A stretch of DNA of 33,080 nucleotides, taken from positions 1-33,080 of the forward strand of contig JAEZZZ010000107.1 of NCBI GenBank assembly GCA_023418255.1, read 5' to 3'. Source of the stretch: Bacteroidota bacterium. GTDB lineage: Bacteria; Bacteroidota; Bacteroidia; Bacteroidales; Dysgonomonadaceae. Of the stretch, positions 17,348-25,883 are shown in pieces. Numbering within the stretch: position 1 is the stretch's first letter; every line of letters starts with the position of its first letter. The notes under the pieces were generated by a model that saw only the letters and a list, made by a program, of their open reading frames with translations, had not been told where the DNA came from and did not search any database. The translations under genes were made by a program, and so were the position numbers.

Positions 17348-19159
17348 ATGAATCAATCATATCATCACTTAGGTGAGTTAATTCACATACAAGCGACAAA
17401 GTATAAACATAGGAGCGCGCTGAAGTACCGTGCCTCAAATGACAAATGGCAGTCAATGTCATGGCACGACTTCTCTGAAGTTATCATGAAAACAGCGCAA
17501 GCCGTGGCAAATATTGGCATCAAACCGAAAGACAACATCGGTGTCTATTCGCAAAACATGGAAAAATATCTGATTGCAGATTTTGCCACCTATGCCAATG
17601 GAGCGGTAACGGTCCCGATGTATGCCACGTCGTCGCCGATGCAAGTCAGCTATATCGTAAACGATGCTGACATCGAAGTGCTCTTTGTTGGAGAACAATT
17701 TCAATACAACAATGCTTTTAAGGTACAGAATGAAAACAACCGACTAAAAAAGCTTATTGTTTTCGACTCCAACGTGGTGCTTCATCCGGAAGATACCACA
17801 TCTGTTTATTTTGATGATTTTATCGCCATAGGCGACAATTCTGAATCATTAGCCCTGGTAAATGCCCGACGTAAGCTACTAAATAAAAACGACTTAGCAA
17901 CAATCATATACACATCAGGAACAACCGGTGAACCCAAAGGCGTGATGCTGACGCATGATAATTATATTCATGCGTTTATGATGCACGATATCAGGCTAAC
18001 AGACATGACGAACAAAGACACTTCGGTCTGTTTTCTACCTTTGACACACATCTTTGAAAAAGCATGGACCTACTATTGTTTGCATAAAGGAGCAACGGTT
18101 GCCATAAACAAAGATCCCGTAAGGATACAAGAGACATTGAAACAGATTCGGCCCACACTGATGAGTAATGTCCCACGTTTTTGGGAAAAAGTGCACGACG
18201 GGATTAAACAACAGATTGATAGTGCACCGAAGCCAATGAAATGGTTTTTCATGGATGCGATTAGAACAGGAAAAAAGCACAATTTAGATTGCATCAACAA
18301 CAACAAAACAACTCCCTTGGGAACCGCCATTAAGTTCTTTATCTACAAACACACGCTATTCTATCTCACAAAACGTGTGGTAGGAATTGATCGAGGAAAA
18401 TTTTTCCCGGTGGCAGGCGCGCCTCTTTCAGATGCCATCAATGAGTTTCTGCAATCGGTGGATATACATATCCGATATGGCTACGGTCTGTCCGAAACAA
18501 CGGCAACCGTAAGCTGTTTCACACAAAAAGGCTTTCGTCTCGGCACAGTAGGAAAAATTATGCCTTCCGTAGAAGTCAAAATTGGCGAAAACGATGAAAT
18601 CCTAGTGAAAGCAGGCACCGTGATGAAAGGATATTACAACAAACCGGAAGCAACACAACGTGTTTTTACAGAGGATGGTTTTTTTAAGACCGGTGATGCC
18701 GGGAAAATAACCCCCGAAAATGAACTTATTCTTACTGAGCGCATTAAGGATCTATACAAAACATCAAACGGAAAATATATTGCACCACAAATGATTGAAA
18801 CGCGGCTCGCAGAAGACAAATACATCGACCAAATTGCTGTGATAGGCAATGCCTACAAGTTTGTCAGCGCACTCGTCGTTCCCAATTTTGATTTGCTGGA
18901 AGAATATGCCCATGAACACAACATCCATTTTGAATCAAGAGAAGATCTCATTGCCCATAAAGAGATTCACGACTTTATTTCAGGACGAATCGAGTTACTG
19001 CAAGCACATTTTACTTCGTACGAAAAAATAAAGCGTTTCGCACTGCTCCCCAAAGCTTTTAGCATAGAGAATGAGGAGTTGACGCATACACTTAAATTAC
19101 GTAGAAACGTTATTCTTAAACGATATGCACAGGAGATTGAACAAATCTATAGTGATTAA
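17348..19159 (+). CDS. Long-chain fatty acid--CoA ligase (AMP-binding enzyme)
   Basis: The 603-residue protein activates a fatty acid to acyl-CoA through an acyl-adenylate. Motifs of the adenylate-forming superfamily are all present: IIYTSGTTGEPKGVMLTHDN (from residue 186, the phosphate-binding loop), YGLSETTATVS, FKTGDAGKI, and LTERIKDLYKTSNGKYIAP with the C-terminal catalytic lysine region. The length and VPRFWEKVH segment fit the long-chain acyl-CoA synthetase group rather than short-chain ligases. No membrane segments are evident, although such enzymes often associate with the membrane. It is the first plus-strand gene after the switch in orientation, 150 bases before nusB, and is probably a separate unit. 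Confidence 0.93.
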   Translation: MNQSYHHLGELIHIQATKYKHRSALKYRASNDKWQSMSWHDFSEVIMKTAQAVANIGIKPKDNIGVYSQNMEKYLIADFATYANGAVTVPMYATSSPMQVSYIVNDADIEVLFVGEQFQYNNAFKVQNENNRLKKLIVFDSNVVLHPEDTTSVYFDDFIAIGDNSESLALVNARRKLLNKNDLATIIYTSGTTGEPKGVMLTHDNYIHAFMMHDIRLTDMTNKDTSVCFLPLTHIFEKAWTYYCLHKGATVAINKDPVRIQETLKQIRPTLMSNVPRFWEKVHDGIKQQIDSAPKPMKWFFMDAIRTGKKHNLDCINNNKTTPLGTAIKFFIYKHTLFYLTKRVVGIDRGKFFPVAGAPLSDAINEFLQSVDIHIRYGYGLSETTATVSCFTQKGFRLGTVGKIMPSVEVKIGENDEILVKAGTVMKGYYNKPEATQRVFTEDGFFKTGDAGKITPENELILTERIKDLYKTSNGKYIAPQMIETRLAEDKYIDQIAVIGNAYKFVSALVVPNFDLLEEYAHEHNIHFESREDLIAHKEIHDFISGRIELLQAHFTSYEKIKRFALLPKAFSIENEELTHTLKLRRNVILKRYAQEIEQIYSD

Positions 19160-19271
19160 TTTTTGCAAAACAATCCATATTTTTTCGCTCATTTATAATA
19201 TTTGCGCAACTGAATTGGTGGCAGCTACACATTCCTTCTCCTGTTTTATGCCCTATTTAAGAAAAAATAGC

Positions 19272-19279
19272 TACTTTTG
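19272..19279 (+). promoter_or_regulatory. -7 box (TACTTTTG) of the nusB-yajC-ybbR-coaE run
   Basis: TACTTTTG lies 29 bases before the nusB ATG in the 149-base gap after the acyl-CoA synthetase gene. A T-rich TTTT is about 24 bases upstream, slightly farther than usual for a -33 element. Confidence 0.45.
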
Positions 19280-19308
19280 TACTTTACAAATAAGCTCATT
19301 AAAAAATA

Positions 19309-20235
19309 ATGATAAATCGCAACTTAATTCGTATTCGAGTGGTTCAACTTATCTACTCATGGTATCAAAACAACCATAGAGATTTGCGAAATACAGAGAA
19401 AGAACTGCTTTTTGGATTACAAAAGTCATACGACCTTTACTTTTATCTACTTCTTTTGATGGTCGAAATCACAAAGATGTATGAGAATCGGGTTGAAACC
19501 AAAAAAAACAAATTATTGCCCACAGAGGAGGATTTAAATCCCAACATGAACATCATAAACAATAGATTCGTATCGCAACTTCGAAACAACGAAATGCTAA
19601 ACAAGCACCTTTCAACTCGTCCGATGTCGTGGCAAGAGAACGACTCATTTATAAAAAAACTGTTGGATATCATTCTGGAATCAGACACCTATGATGCTTA
19701 TGCAAAAATAGAAAAGCCGACGTATGCACAAGATAGAGAATTTTGGCGCAAAACATTCAAGCAATTTATCTATCTAAACGAAGAGTTGGACGATATTCTA
19801 GAAGACGAAAGCATCTACTGGAATGACGATGTGGAGATTGTGCAAACATTCGTAATGAAAACCATCAAACAGTTCACGGAAAAAGCGGGAACACATCAAC
19901 CCTTGCTGCCAATGTTTAAAGACGATGAAGACCGACAATATGCTCTCACGCTTTTGCATGACACCATTTTGAACGAAAAGAAATATCGAGAACTCATCGA
20001 GAAATATACCGAAACATGGGATTTTGAGCGCATTGCCTTTATGGACATGGTTATTATGCAAACGGCACTGGCTGAAATCTTCACTTTTGAGTCGATTCCA
20101 ACAACAGTAACGCTCAATGAATACATTGAGATTGCAAAATCATACAGTACGCCCAAAAGCGGGCTTTTTATCAATGGCATTTTAGATTCGATTGTAAATG
20201 ATTTGAAAAAGGAAAATAAAATTTTTAAGAACTAA
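19309..20235 (+). CDS. nusB: Transcription antitermination factor NusB (long Bacteroidetes type)
   Basis: NusB joins the antitermination complex on ribosomal RNA transcripts. This 308-residue protein is about twice the length of E. coli NusB, as is usual in Bacteroidetes. The N-terminus shows the RIRVVQLIYSWYQ segment, and the C-terminal NusB domain (about 205-305) includes WDFERIAFMDMVIMQTALAEI, followed by IPTTVTLNEYIEIAKSYSTPKSGLFINGILD. The middle (about 90-200) is a helical, acidic region of unknown role. It heads a run with yajC, ybbR and coaE. Confidence 0.92.
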   Translation: MINRNLIRIRVVQLIYSWYQNNHRDLRNTEKELLFGLQKSYDLYFYLLLLMVEITKMYENRVETKKNKLLPTEEDLNPNMNIINNRFVSQLRNNEMLNKHLSTRPMSWQENDSFIKKLLDIILESDTYDAYAKIEKPTYAQDREFWRKTFKQFIYLNEELDDILEDESIYWNDDVEIVQTFVMKTIKQFTEKAGTHQPLLPMFKDDEDRQYALTLLHDTILNEKKYRELIEKYTETWDFERIAFMDMVIMQTALAEIFTFESIPTTVTLNEYIEIAKSYSTPKSGLFINGILDSIVNDLKKENKIFKN

Positions 20236-20262
20236 CTTATAAACAATTAAATAGTTATTATT

Positions 20263-20574
20263 ATGACACATACATTATTACAAGCAACATCAGGCGGCGG
20301 AATGAGTTCATTGGGAATGTGGTTGCCTATGATTGCAATCATTGCCGTTTTTTACTTCTTCATGATTCGCCCGCAACAAAAAAAGCAAAAAGAGTTGCAA
20401 AAAGCACGCGACGCGATGCAAACAGGAGACAAAGTAGTTACTGCCGGAGGCATTCACGGACGCATCAAAGAGGTGGGCGACACCTGGTTTTTGGTTGAAG
20501 TAGCCGATGGCGTAAGAATAAAATTCGACAAATCGTCAGTTTTTGCCACGGCAGCCGACGCAAATAACCGCTAA
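20263..20574 (+). CDS. yajC: Preprotein translocase subunit YajC
   Basis: YajC is a small inner-membrane partner of SecDF in protein export. The 103-residue protein has one N-terminal transmembrane helix (about residues 20-35, LPMIAIIAVFYFFMIRP) followed by the diagnostic RPQQKKQKELQ and the cytoplasmic domain motif GDKVVTAGGIHGRIKEV. It starts 27 bases after nusB and is followed by the ybbR-like gene, an arrangement common in Bacteroidetes. Confidence 0.96.
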   Translation: MTHTLLQATSGGGMSSLGMWLPMIAIIAVFYFFMIRPQQKKQKELQKARDAMQTGDKVVTAGGIHGRIKEVGDTWFLVEVADGVRIKFDKSSVFATAADANNR

Positions 20575-20657
20575 GCACCTGCAGGACAAAAGCTAACAGA
20601 AAAAAATCTTTTTTATTCCTGTTCATGATAGCATGAGCATTGAACGCCTCTTATGTT

Positions 20658-21641
20658 ATGAAGATAAACGCACTGATTGAAAAATGGATGCCAGTTGTAA
20701 AGGGACGGCTTCATACCATTCCATGGAAGAATCTGTTCGTGTTTTTATTTTTTTTTCTGTTAGCTTTTGTCTTTTGGATGATGCTTTTCTTTCAAAAGAA
20801 AGTGGAAAGCACCTACAAAATCCCACTGAAATATGTGAATATCCCCGAGGATGAAGTTTTCAACAATCCCTTACCTTCATTTATTGAAGTACGCGTTTCC
20901 GACAAAGGCTATGAGATATTCATGAACGACTTAAAACGAAAAGATTCGTTGGAGATTGATATTGAAGAAAACAAGAAAAATAAAATTGGGGTAATACAAG
21001 GAAACCAGTTTTATCAAATCATCCGCTCTCGCTTGGCAAACAGCACACAGATACTCGGATATTATCCACCCAGCATATCATTAACCACCTCAAAATTAGA
21101 AAAAAAAGAGTTGAATGTGAAATTCGATGGAGAGATTACCACAAGCCGTGCCAATCTTGTTGCCGACAGCTCCTTTTTTATTCCTAAAAAGATAACTGCT
21201 TACGGCACCCAAAAAGCCCTTTCGCAAATCAGCGAAGCGATAACAGAATATACTGTTTTCAACAATCTCAAAGCCACATCGCAGCTCAAAATAAACATCA
21301 AGCCCATGGAGGGCATCAAGTTTGTTCCCCACGAAGTGGAAATATATATTCCCATCGAGGAGTTCACCGAGCGCACTTTTGAAGTTCCCATCAAGGCCCA
21401 CAACCTTCCATCAAATTTAGATATAAAATTCTTTCCTTCACGAGTAAAAGTTTCATTTTCAACCACCCTGGAAGAGTATAAAAGAATATCTTCCGACGAT
21501 TTCGAGATAAAAATGAATTATACCGATTTTAAATCGAACACCGACGGAAAAGTGGAATTGAAACTTACGCAAAGCCCATCAAATATTCGGAACGTGCGCC
21601 TTTCACCCACACAAGTTGAGTTTCTATTCGAAAGCCGATAA
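20658..21641 (+). CDS. YbbR-like domain protein
   Basis: This 327-residue protein has a single N-terminal membrane anchor (FVFLFFFLLAFVFWMMLFF, about residues 28-46) and an extracytoplasmic part with YbbR-like repeats. In each, a strand such as YKIPLKYVNIP or FEVPIKAHNLP is followed by a PSxVKVxxS-like strand (LPSFIEVRVS, FPSRVKVSFS). The related CdaR protein of Firmicutes regulates a diadenylate cyclase; no cyclase gene lies nearby here, so that role should not be assumed. A TTG at 20640 would add six residues, but the ATG at 20658 is chosen as the normal codon. It lies 15 bases before coaE and is probably co-transcribed. Confidence 0.85.
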   Translation: MKINALIEKWMPVVKGRLHTIPWKNLFVFLFFFLLAFVFWMMLFFQKKVESTYKIPLKYVNIPEDEVFNNPLPSFIEVRVSDKGYEIFMNDLKRKDSLEIDIEENKKNKIGVIQGNQFYQIIRSRLANSTQILGYYPPSISLTTSKLEKKELNVKFDGEITTSRANLVADSSFFIPKKITAYGTQKALSQISEAITEYTVFNNLKATSQLKINIKPMEGIKFVPHEVEIYIPIEEFTERTFEVPIKAHNLPSNLDIKFFPSRVKVSFSTTLEEYKRISSDDFEIKMNYTDFKSNTDGKVELKLTQSPSNIRNVRLSPTQVEFLFESR

Positions 21642-21656
21642 TTTATATTTTTCACA

Positions 21657-22247
21657 ATGATAAAAATAGGTATTACCGGAGGAATTGGTAGCGGAAAAAC
21701 CATTGTGAGTGAGTTGCTGAGAGTTCATGATATTCCCGTGTTTGATGCCGACAAAGAGGCTAAAATTATTAACGACACATCGCCTATTGTTCGCAAAAAA
21801 CTAATTGACCTCTTTGGTAATGACTTGTACAATGGCAAACTCCTGAACAGAAAAAAACTGGCATCCTATATTTTCTCTGACGAAGTGCTTTTAGAGAAAG
21901 TGAATGCCATCATTCATCCAGAAGTGGCAAGAACATTCATTCGTTGGGTCGAAAACCGAAAAAGACAGCCCATTGTCGCGATTGAAGCAGCCCTACTCAT
22001 TGAAGCCAAGCTTCACCATTTGGTGGACAAAACAATAACCGTGCATGCCCCGTACGAAACTCGAATAAACCGCGTGATAAAACGAGACGGCGTGGAACGT
22101 TCGGCAGTTTTGGCGCGCATGCAAAAGCAGCTTTCCGATAACAAAAAAATGGCATTATCCGACTTTGTTATCTATAACGAAGGCAATCGCTCTTTGATAG
22201 TTCAAGTGGAAGAAATGCTCGCAACTTTTGAAAGAAAATTGTCTTAA
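21657..22247 (+). CDS. coaE: Dephospho-CoA kinase (intact copy)
   Basis: CoaE phosphorylates dephospho-CoA, the last step of coenzyme A synthesis. The 196-residue protein has the complete P-loop GGIGSGKT (8-15), the FDADKEA motif (29-35), the IIHPEV segment typical of the family and the C-terminal LSDFVIYNEG region. It is the last gene of the nusB-yajC-ybbR-coaE run. The part from codon 47 onward occurs again at 26223-26677 at about 91 percent nucleotide identity by my count. Only this copy carries the ATP-binding N-terminus, so it must supply the essential function. Confidence 0.95.
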   Translation: MIKIGITGGIGSGKTIVSELLRVHDIPVFDADKEAKIINDTSPIVRKKLIDLFGNDLYNGKLLNRKKLASYIFSDEVLLEKVNAIIHPEVARTFIRWVENRKRQPIVAIEAALLIEAKLHHLVDKTITVHAPYETRINRVIKRDGVERSAVLARMQKQLSDNKKMALSDFVIYNEGNRSLIVQVEEMLATFERKLS

Positions 22248-22267
22248 TTCGCTGAAAAGATGCCTTT

Positions 22268-22299
22268 TTTGGCAATTTGAAATATAAAGATTATTTTTG
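22268..22299 (+). promoter_or_regulatory. Promoter of winged-helix gene, left copy (TTTG-N20-TATTTTTG)
   Basis: TTTG at 22268-22271 and TATTTTTG at 22292-22299 are 20 bases apart, close to the Bacteroidetes -33/-7 arrangement. The same arrangement is kept in the right copy at 26699-26730. Here it now drives a broken gene. Confidence 0.5.
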
Positions 22300-22338
22300 C
22301 ACTAAAAATAAGAATTTTTTAAAAATAAAAATAGAATT

Positions 22339-22508
22339 ATGATAGAAACAATTGGAACAAATGCCGGAAAAGTTTGGACAGTTCTTGAAAAAAAGGGCGT
22401 CAAAACATAAAAGATGTAAGAAAAGCGACCAAACTAACCGAAAAAGACACCTATGCGGCACTCGGTTGGTTAGCACGTGAAGGGAAAATTACTTTAGAAA
22501 AGAATGAT
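22339..22508 (+). pseudogene. Winged-helix DUF2582-like gene, broken left copy
   Basis: This is a damaged copy of the gene at 26769-26966. A run of seven A bases replaces eight in the intact copy (after codon 16, in CTTGAAAAAAAGGG), which shifts the frame and brings a TAA eight codons later. The remaining sequence still matches the intact copy to the codon for Asn56-Asp57, where similarity stops exactly at 22508 and the IS256 element begins. About 5 differences in 170 bases separate the two copies. The last eight codons of the gene are not found beyond the right end of the IS. The frameshift is in a homopolymer, so a sequencing error is possible, but the loss of the 3' end is not. Confidence 0.85.
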
Positions 22509-22580
22509 GAGACTGTAAACTAAACTGTGTCAAATGAAATAAACAAAAAAAAATATTACATTTACACAGAAATTAGCTTT

Positions 22581-23795
22581 ATGGAAAACTTTGATTACAA
22601 GGCTATGGAAGCCTTAGCGCTGGAGCAATTGAAATCCGGCAAACCATTATTAGGTAAAGGCGGAGCTTTTGCCCCACTTTTAGAAAAGATTCTCAATGCA
22701 GCCCTTGAAGGGGAGATGGACGCCCATATGGATTCAGAGGAGCGTTCTCTAGGTAATCGCCGTAACGGCTACACGAGCAAACAGGTTCAGACAGGTTTGG
22801 GCGAAGTAACCGTGCATACACCCCGTGACCGTGATTCCCGTTTCGAGCCCGAATTTATCAAAAAACGCGAACGCGTTTTGGCTGACAGCGTTTCCGACCG
22901 TATCATCGGTTTATATGCTTTAGGCAACAGCACGCGCCAGATAAGTGATTGGATGGAAGAGAATTTGGGCAACCGTGTATCGGCCGATACCATCAGTTCG
23001 ATAACCGACCGTATCCTTCCCGAGCTCCAATCCTGGCGAAGCCGTCCGTTAGATGCTGTTTACCCCATTATATGGATGGATGCGATTCATTACAAGGTAA
23101 TGGATGAAAAAAACCGCCCCAAAACTCGAGCCATCTACAGCGTATTGGGTGTGGATCGTAACGGTTATAAAGATTTGTTGGGGATGTACATATCCAAAAG
23201 CGAGGGAGCCAACTTTTGGTTATCGGTACTGACCGATTTGCAATCGCGTGGCGTAAAAGACATTCTGATAGCTTGCACGGATAATCTTAACGGTTTTTCT
23301 GATGCCATCCTGAGTGTTTTTCCCGAAGCTACGGTTCAAAGCTGTATCGTACATCAAGTACGCAATTCGGTAAAATACGTGGCGAGTAAAAATCAGAAAG
23401 AGTTCATGAAAGACCTCAAGCAAGTTTACCAAGCCGTGAGTCTGGAAAAAGCGGAAGACGAACTGGATAACCTCGAACTCAAATGGGGAGAAGACTATCC
23501 CATCGTGATAAAATCGTGGCGTGATAACTGGCATAAACTTTCGGCTTATTTTCAGTTTTCGGATGCCATTCGGCGCATCATTTACACCACCAACACGGTA
23601 GAAGGCTACCATCGCCAAATACGGAAAGTAACTAAAAACAAGGGAGTCTTCACCAACGACACCGCATTGGAGAAGCTTGTTTACCTTGCCTATCGGAACA
23701 TTCGCAAGAAATGGACGATGCCTCTATCGAACTGGGGACAAACCGCTCAACAATTAGCCATTAAGTTTCCTGACAGATTTAAACTTTTTTATTAA
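22581..23795 (+). CDS. IS256-family transposase
   Basis: The 404-residue protein is a full-length Mutator/IS256-type DDE transposase. The catalytic residues are visible: D167 in IIWMDAIHYKV, D234 in IACTDNLNGFSDAI, and E341 in TTNTVEGYHRQIRK. The SCIVHQVRN motif (C255, H258) between the second D and the E is also typical. An upstream GTG at 22527 would add 18 residues and lies inside the terminal repeat, so the ATG at 22581 (MENFDYKAMEALA) is chosen. The frame has no damage, and the transposase could be active. Confidence 0.93.
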   Translation: MENFDYKAMEALALEQLKSGKPLLGKGGAFAPLLEKILNAALEGEMDAHMDSEERSLGNRRNGYTSKQVQTGLGEVTVHTPRDRDSRFEPEFIKKRERVLADSVSDRIIGLYALGNSTRQISDWMEENLGNRVSADTISSITDRILPELQSWRSRPLDAVYPIIWMDAIHYKVMDEKNRPKTRAIYSVLGVDRNGYKDLLGMYISKSEGANFWLSVLTDLQSRGVKDILIACTDNLNGFSDAILSVFPEATVQSCIVHQVRNSVKYVASKNQKEFMKDLKQVYQAVSLEKAEDELDNLELKWGEDYPIVIKSWRDNWHKLSAYFQFSDAIRRIIYTTNTVEGYHRQIRKVTKNKGVFTNDTALEKLVYLAYRNIRKKWTMPLSNWGQTAQQLAIKFPDRFKLFY

Positions 23796-23870
23796 AGGAA
23801 ATTATTGATTTTTTTTCTAACTTTGTATCGACCAACAAACGATGGGCATGGCGTTGTACCATTGACAAGA

Positions 23871-23905
23871 AAAAACGATTAGGGGATCGACCCCTAACCG
23901 TTTTT
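23871..23905 (+). terminator. Terminator inside the IS256 element
   Basis: AAAAACGATTAGGGG and CCCCTAACCGTTTTT pair with one mismatch around the loop ATCGA, giving a long stem with a T run at its end. It lies 76 bases after the transposase stop codon and could insulate downstream genes. Confidence 0.75.
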
Positions 23906-24004
23906 GACCAACAAACTCCAAACAAAACATTACCCATTAATAAGAAAAAATGGAATGGAGTTTTATAAGAAAAAATAAATTGACACAGTTTAATTTACGC
24001 TACC

Positions 24005-24032
24005 GACGAGGAACAGTAACCTGTTCCTCGTC
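24005..24032. repeat. Perfect 12-bp hairpin next to the right end of the IS
   Basis: GACGAGGAACAG and CTGTTCCTCGTC are exact inverted copies around the loop TAAC. There is no T run behind it. It starts directly at the IS right border and ends 12 bases before the lipoprotein ORF, so it may be a left-over terminator stem of a lost gene or an RNA structure in the lipoprotein leader. Confidence 0.7.
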
Positions 24033-24044
24033 ATAATACAATAT

Positions 24045-25460
24045 ATGTTTATGGGATATCTTAAGATACTATTCGTACTATGCTTTCTTCCTTTTTTTAC
24101 AGCTTGTGAAAAAGATAATAATGATATTCTGAGAATCTTTTGGGATCAAGCATCTACAGAAGTTATCAAAAATGGTGTTTCACTTGGTTCTCAAAAGCAG
24201 GAATTGGTTCTTAGATTTTCAACGGATAAAGCAACAGATGTATCAGCTTCAACCGATTCACAATGGATTATACCTCAGGTTGAATCTAATGCGAACGGTT
24301 ATGAATTGCATATCTCAATAGAAAGCAATGAAGATATGTCTGACAGAAGTGGCACCATATTTCTTAATTCACAGGGAAAATCAACCACAATCAAAATTAT
24401 GCAGAAAGGTTCTCTCAAGGTTACTATTGAAAAAAGCTCTTACTATTGTGTTGCTGATGGAGGAGATATAGAGGTATTGGTAACGGCTAAAGGAGGACTG
24501 TCTGCATCTTTATATCCCCAGAATACAGATTGGGCAAAAGTGGTTGAAGTTATACCTCAAAACAATAATAAATATATCATTACGATCCATGTTGATAAGA
24601 ATGTAGGATTGGGGCGAATTGCATCTTTGGAATTCTCTTTCAATGAAGGGAAAGCATTATATGAGGATGTACCTATCATTCAGTCCCCTTCAACATTCCC
24701 TGAAAACCTGACCATTCGAACAAACAAACCGGGAAGTCTTCCCATTCTCTTAGGTAATGATATTACAAATATCAGACACATTAAAAGATTAACTTTAATT
24801 GGAGGAATAAATAGTCTTGATTTCCCTGCACTAAAATATTTATTTATGGATTCACCTGAAAGTATCTCTGAGTATCCTATTGAACTAGATCTTTCAGAGG
24901 CTGTTTTTACAGGTGGGAACAGTAATCCTTTCAGGTATTATGGGTGGAAACCGGAAAATATGGATAATGAGTCAATATCTATAAATGATGAACTTCCTTC
25001 TGATTTTTTTAAGAATGCATATAATCTCCGGTCTATTAAATTACCCAACAACCTTAGAATTATCGGAATTTCTGCTTTTAGTAGTTGTAGAAACTTACAG
25101 CAAATTGATATTCCCAATTCGGTAGAAAGGATAAGCAGCAAGGCTTTTTGGGATTGCAGCAATCTAAAACAAATAAACATATCTCGGTCATCGAATCTTA
25201 CTTACATCGGAAATCAGGCTTTCACGACAAATTCATGGTTAGACGAACTGTATATTCCTATATCTACCGTTAATATTTCCGTTGCTGCATTCCTTGGATG
25301 TAAAGTTAAAAAGCTACATTTAAACTGGCCAGATCATCCTGTTAAGGTAAATATTATTCCCAAATCCAAAGGAGCTATTCTTTATGTACCAAGGGGAACT
25401 ACCGAATTATACAAGAATACTCCTAATTGGTTCAGGTTTGAGAAAATTGTAGAAGAATAA
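24045..25460 (+). CDS. BACON-domain and leucine-rich-repeat (BspA-like) lipoprotein
   Basis: This 471-residue lipoprotein has a signal ending in FFTAC (Cys21, or Cys19 from the ATG at 24051). Residues about 40-120 and 125-215 look like two BACON-type beta-sandwich domains (SASTDSQWIIPQV, SDRSGTIFLNSQGKSTTIKIMQ, and TDWAKVVEV). Residues about 215-470 contain leucine-rich repeats of the LRR_5/BspA type: LRSIKLPNNLRIIGISAFSS, LQQIDIPNSVERISSKAFWD, LKQINISRSSNLTYIGNQAF. Such proteins are usually surface adhesins or glycan/protein binders. The gene lies inside the insert between the two coaE segments, is AT-rich like the rest of the insert, and is followed by its own terminator. It is probably acquired cargo. 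Confidence 0.8.
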   Translation: MFMGYLKILFVLCFLPFFTACEKDNNDILRIFWDQASTEVIKNGVSLGSQKQELVLRFSTDKATDVSASTDSQWIIPQVESNANGYELHISIESNEDMSDRSGTIFLNSQGKSTTIKIMQKGSLKVTIEKSSYYCVADGGDIEVLVTAKGGLSASLYPQNTDWAKVVEVIPQNNNKYIITIHVDKNVGLGRIASLEFSFNEGKALYEDVPIIQSPSTFPENLTIRTNKPGSLPILLGNDITNIRHIKRLTLIGGINSLDFPALKYLFMDSPESISEYPIELDLSEAVFTGGNSNPFRYYGWKPENMDNESISINDELPSDFFKNAYNLRSIKLPNNLRIIGISAFSSCRNLQQIDIPNSVERISSKAFWDCSNLKQINISRSSNLTYIGNQAFTTNSWLDELYIPISTVNISVAAFLGCKVKKLHLNWPDHPVKVNIIPKSKGAILYVPRGTTELYKNTPNWFRFEKIVEE

Positions 25461-25493
25461 TTGTTTACAGAACGAATACTATCACTAATTATT

Positions 25494-25534
25494 ACAGCGA
25501 CTGTCACTATATTTCTGTAGTTGGCAGTCGCTGT
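25494..25534 (+). terminator. Terminator of the LRR lipoprotein gene
   Basis: ACAGCGACTG (25494-25503) pairs perfectly with CAGTCGCTGT (25525-25534) around a 21-base loop, followed by TGTATTTTCC. It lies 33 bases after the stop codon. Confidence 0.65.
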
Positions 25535-25587
25535 TGTATTTTCCTATTTTTTGCTAGCTACTTCTTGCTCTATATCATAGGTTAAGA

Positions 25588-25830
25588 CTACGTGTCTACA
25601 CCATTTGTTTTTAAGCTCATTAAAAGCAAGGGACTATTCATACACTTTGCTAAAGAATCTTCCCATAATGGATATACTACAAAATATGGCTTGTATTCAG
25701 ATTTATTAGGCATAGAAATAAGTTTCCATCCCACAATCACACATCCAAGTAAGTTGTAGAATTGATTTTTAGAAAGAGGTGTTAGCCCCAAACCGTACCC
25801 CAAAATTTCTTTAGTTTTGTACTTCATCAT
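25588..25830 (-). CDS. Small hypothetical protein (80 aa)
   Basis: I do not recognise this protein. It has 80 residues, starts MMKYKTKEILGYGLGL, and contains aromatic and hydrophobic stretches (FYNLLGCVIVGWKLISM, YKPYFVVYPLWEDSLAKCM) but no clear signal peptide or transmembrane helix. It lies in the insert, 53 bases downstream of another small minus-strand ORF (25884-26126), so the two may form a unit. A small immunity-type protein following a toxin fragment is one possible reading, but nothing in the sequence proves it. It could also be a remnant. Confidence 0.45.
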   Translation of the reverse strand: MMKYKTKEILGYGLGLTPLSKNQFYNLLGCVIVGWKLISMPNKSEYKPYFVVYPLWEDSLAKCMNSPLLLMSLKTNGVDT

Positions 25831-25883
25831 AATACTCTTTGTTATTAACCACGGGAGAAAAAACCTCCCATGTTATAATAGTC

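Larger units (their letters stand above)
22509..24004 (+). mobile_element. IS256-family insertion sequence
   Basis: The element carries one transposase gene and imperfect terminal inverted repeats. The left repeat core GTAAACTAAACTGTGTCAA (22515-22533) pairs with TTGACACAGTTTAATTTAC (23980-23998), 18 of 19 matching. The outermost six bases differ between ends (GAGACT on the left; the right end reads GGTAGC on the complementary strand). The left limit is well set because similarity to the intact winged-helix gene ends at 22508; the right limit is approximate. No 8-9 bp target duplication is seen. An internal terminator follows the transposase (23871-23905). Confidence 0.8.
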
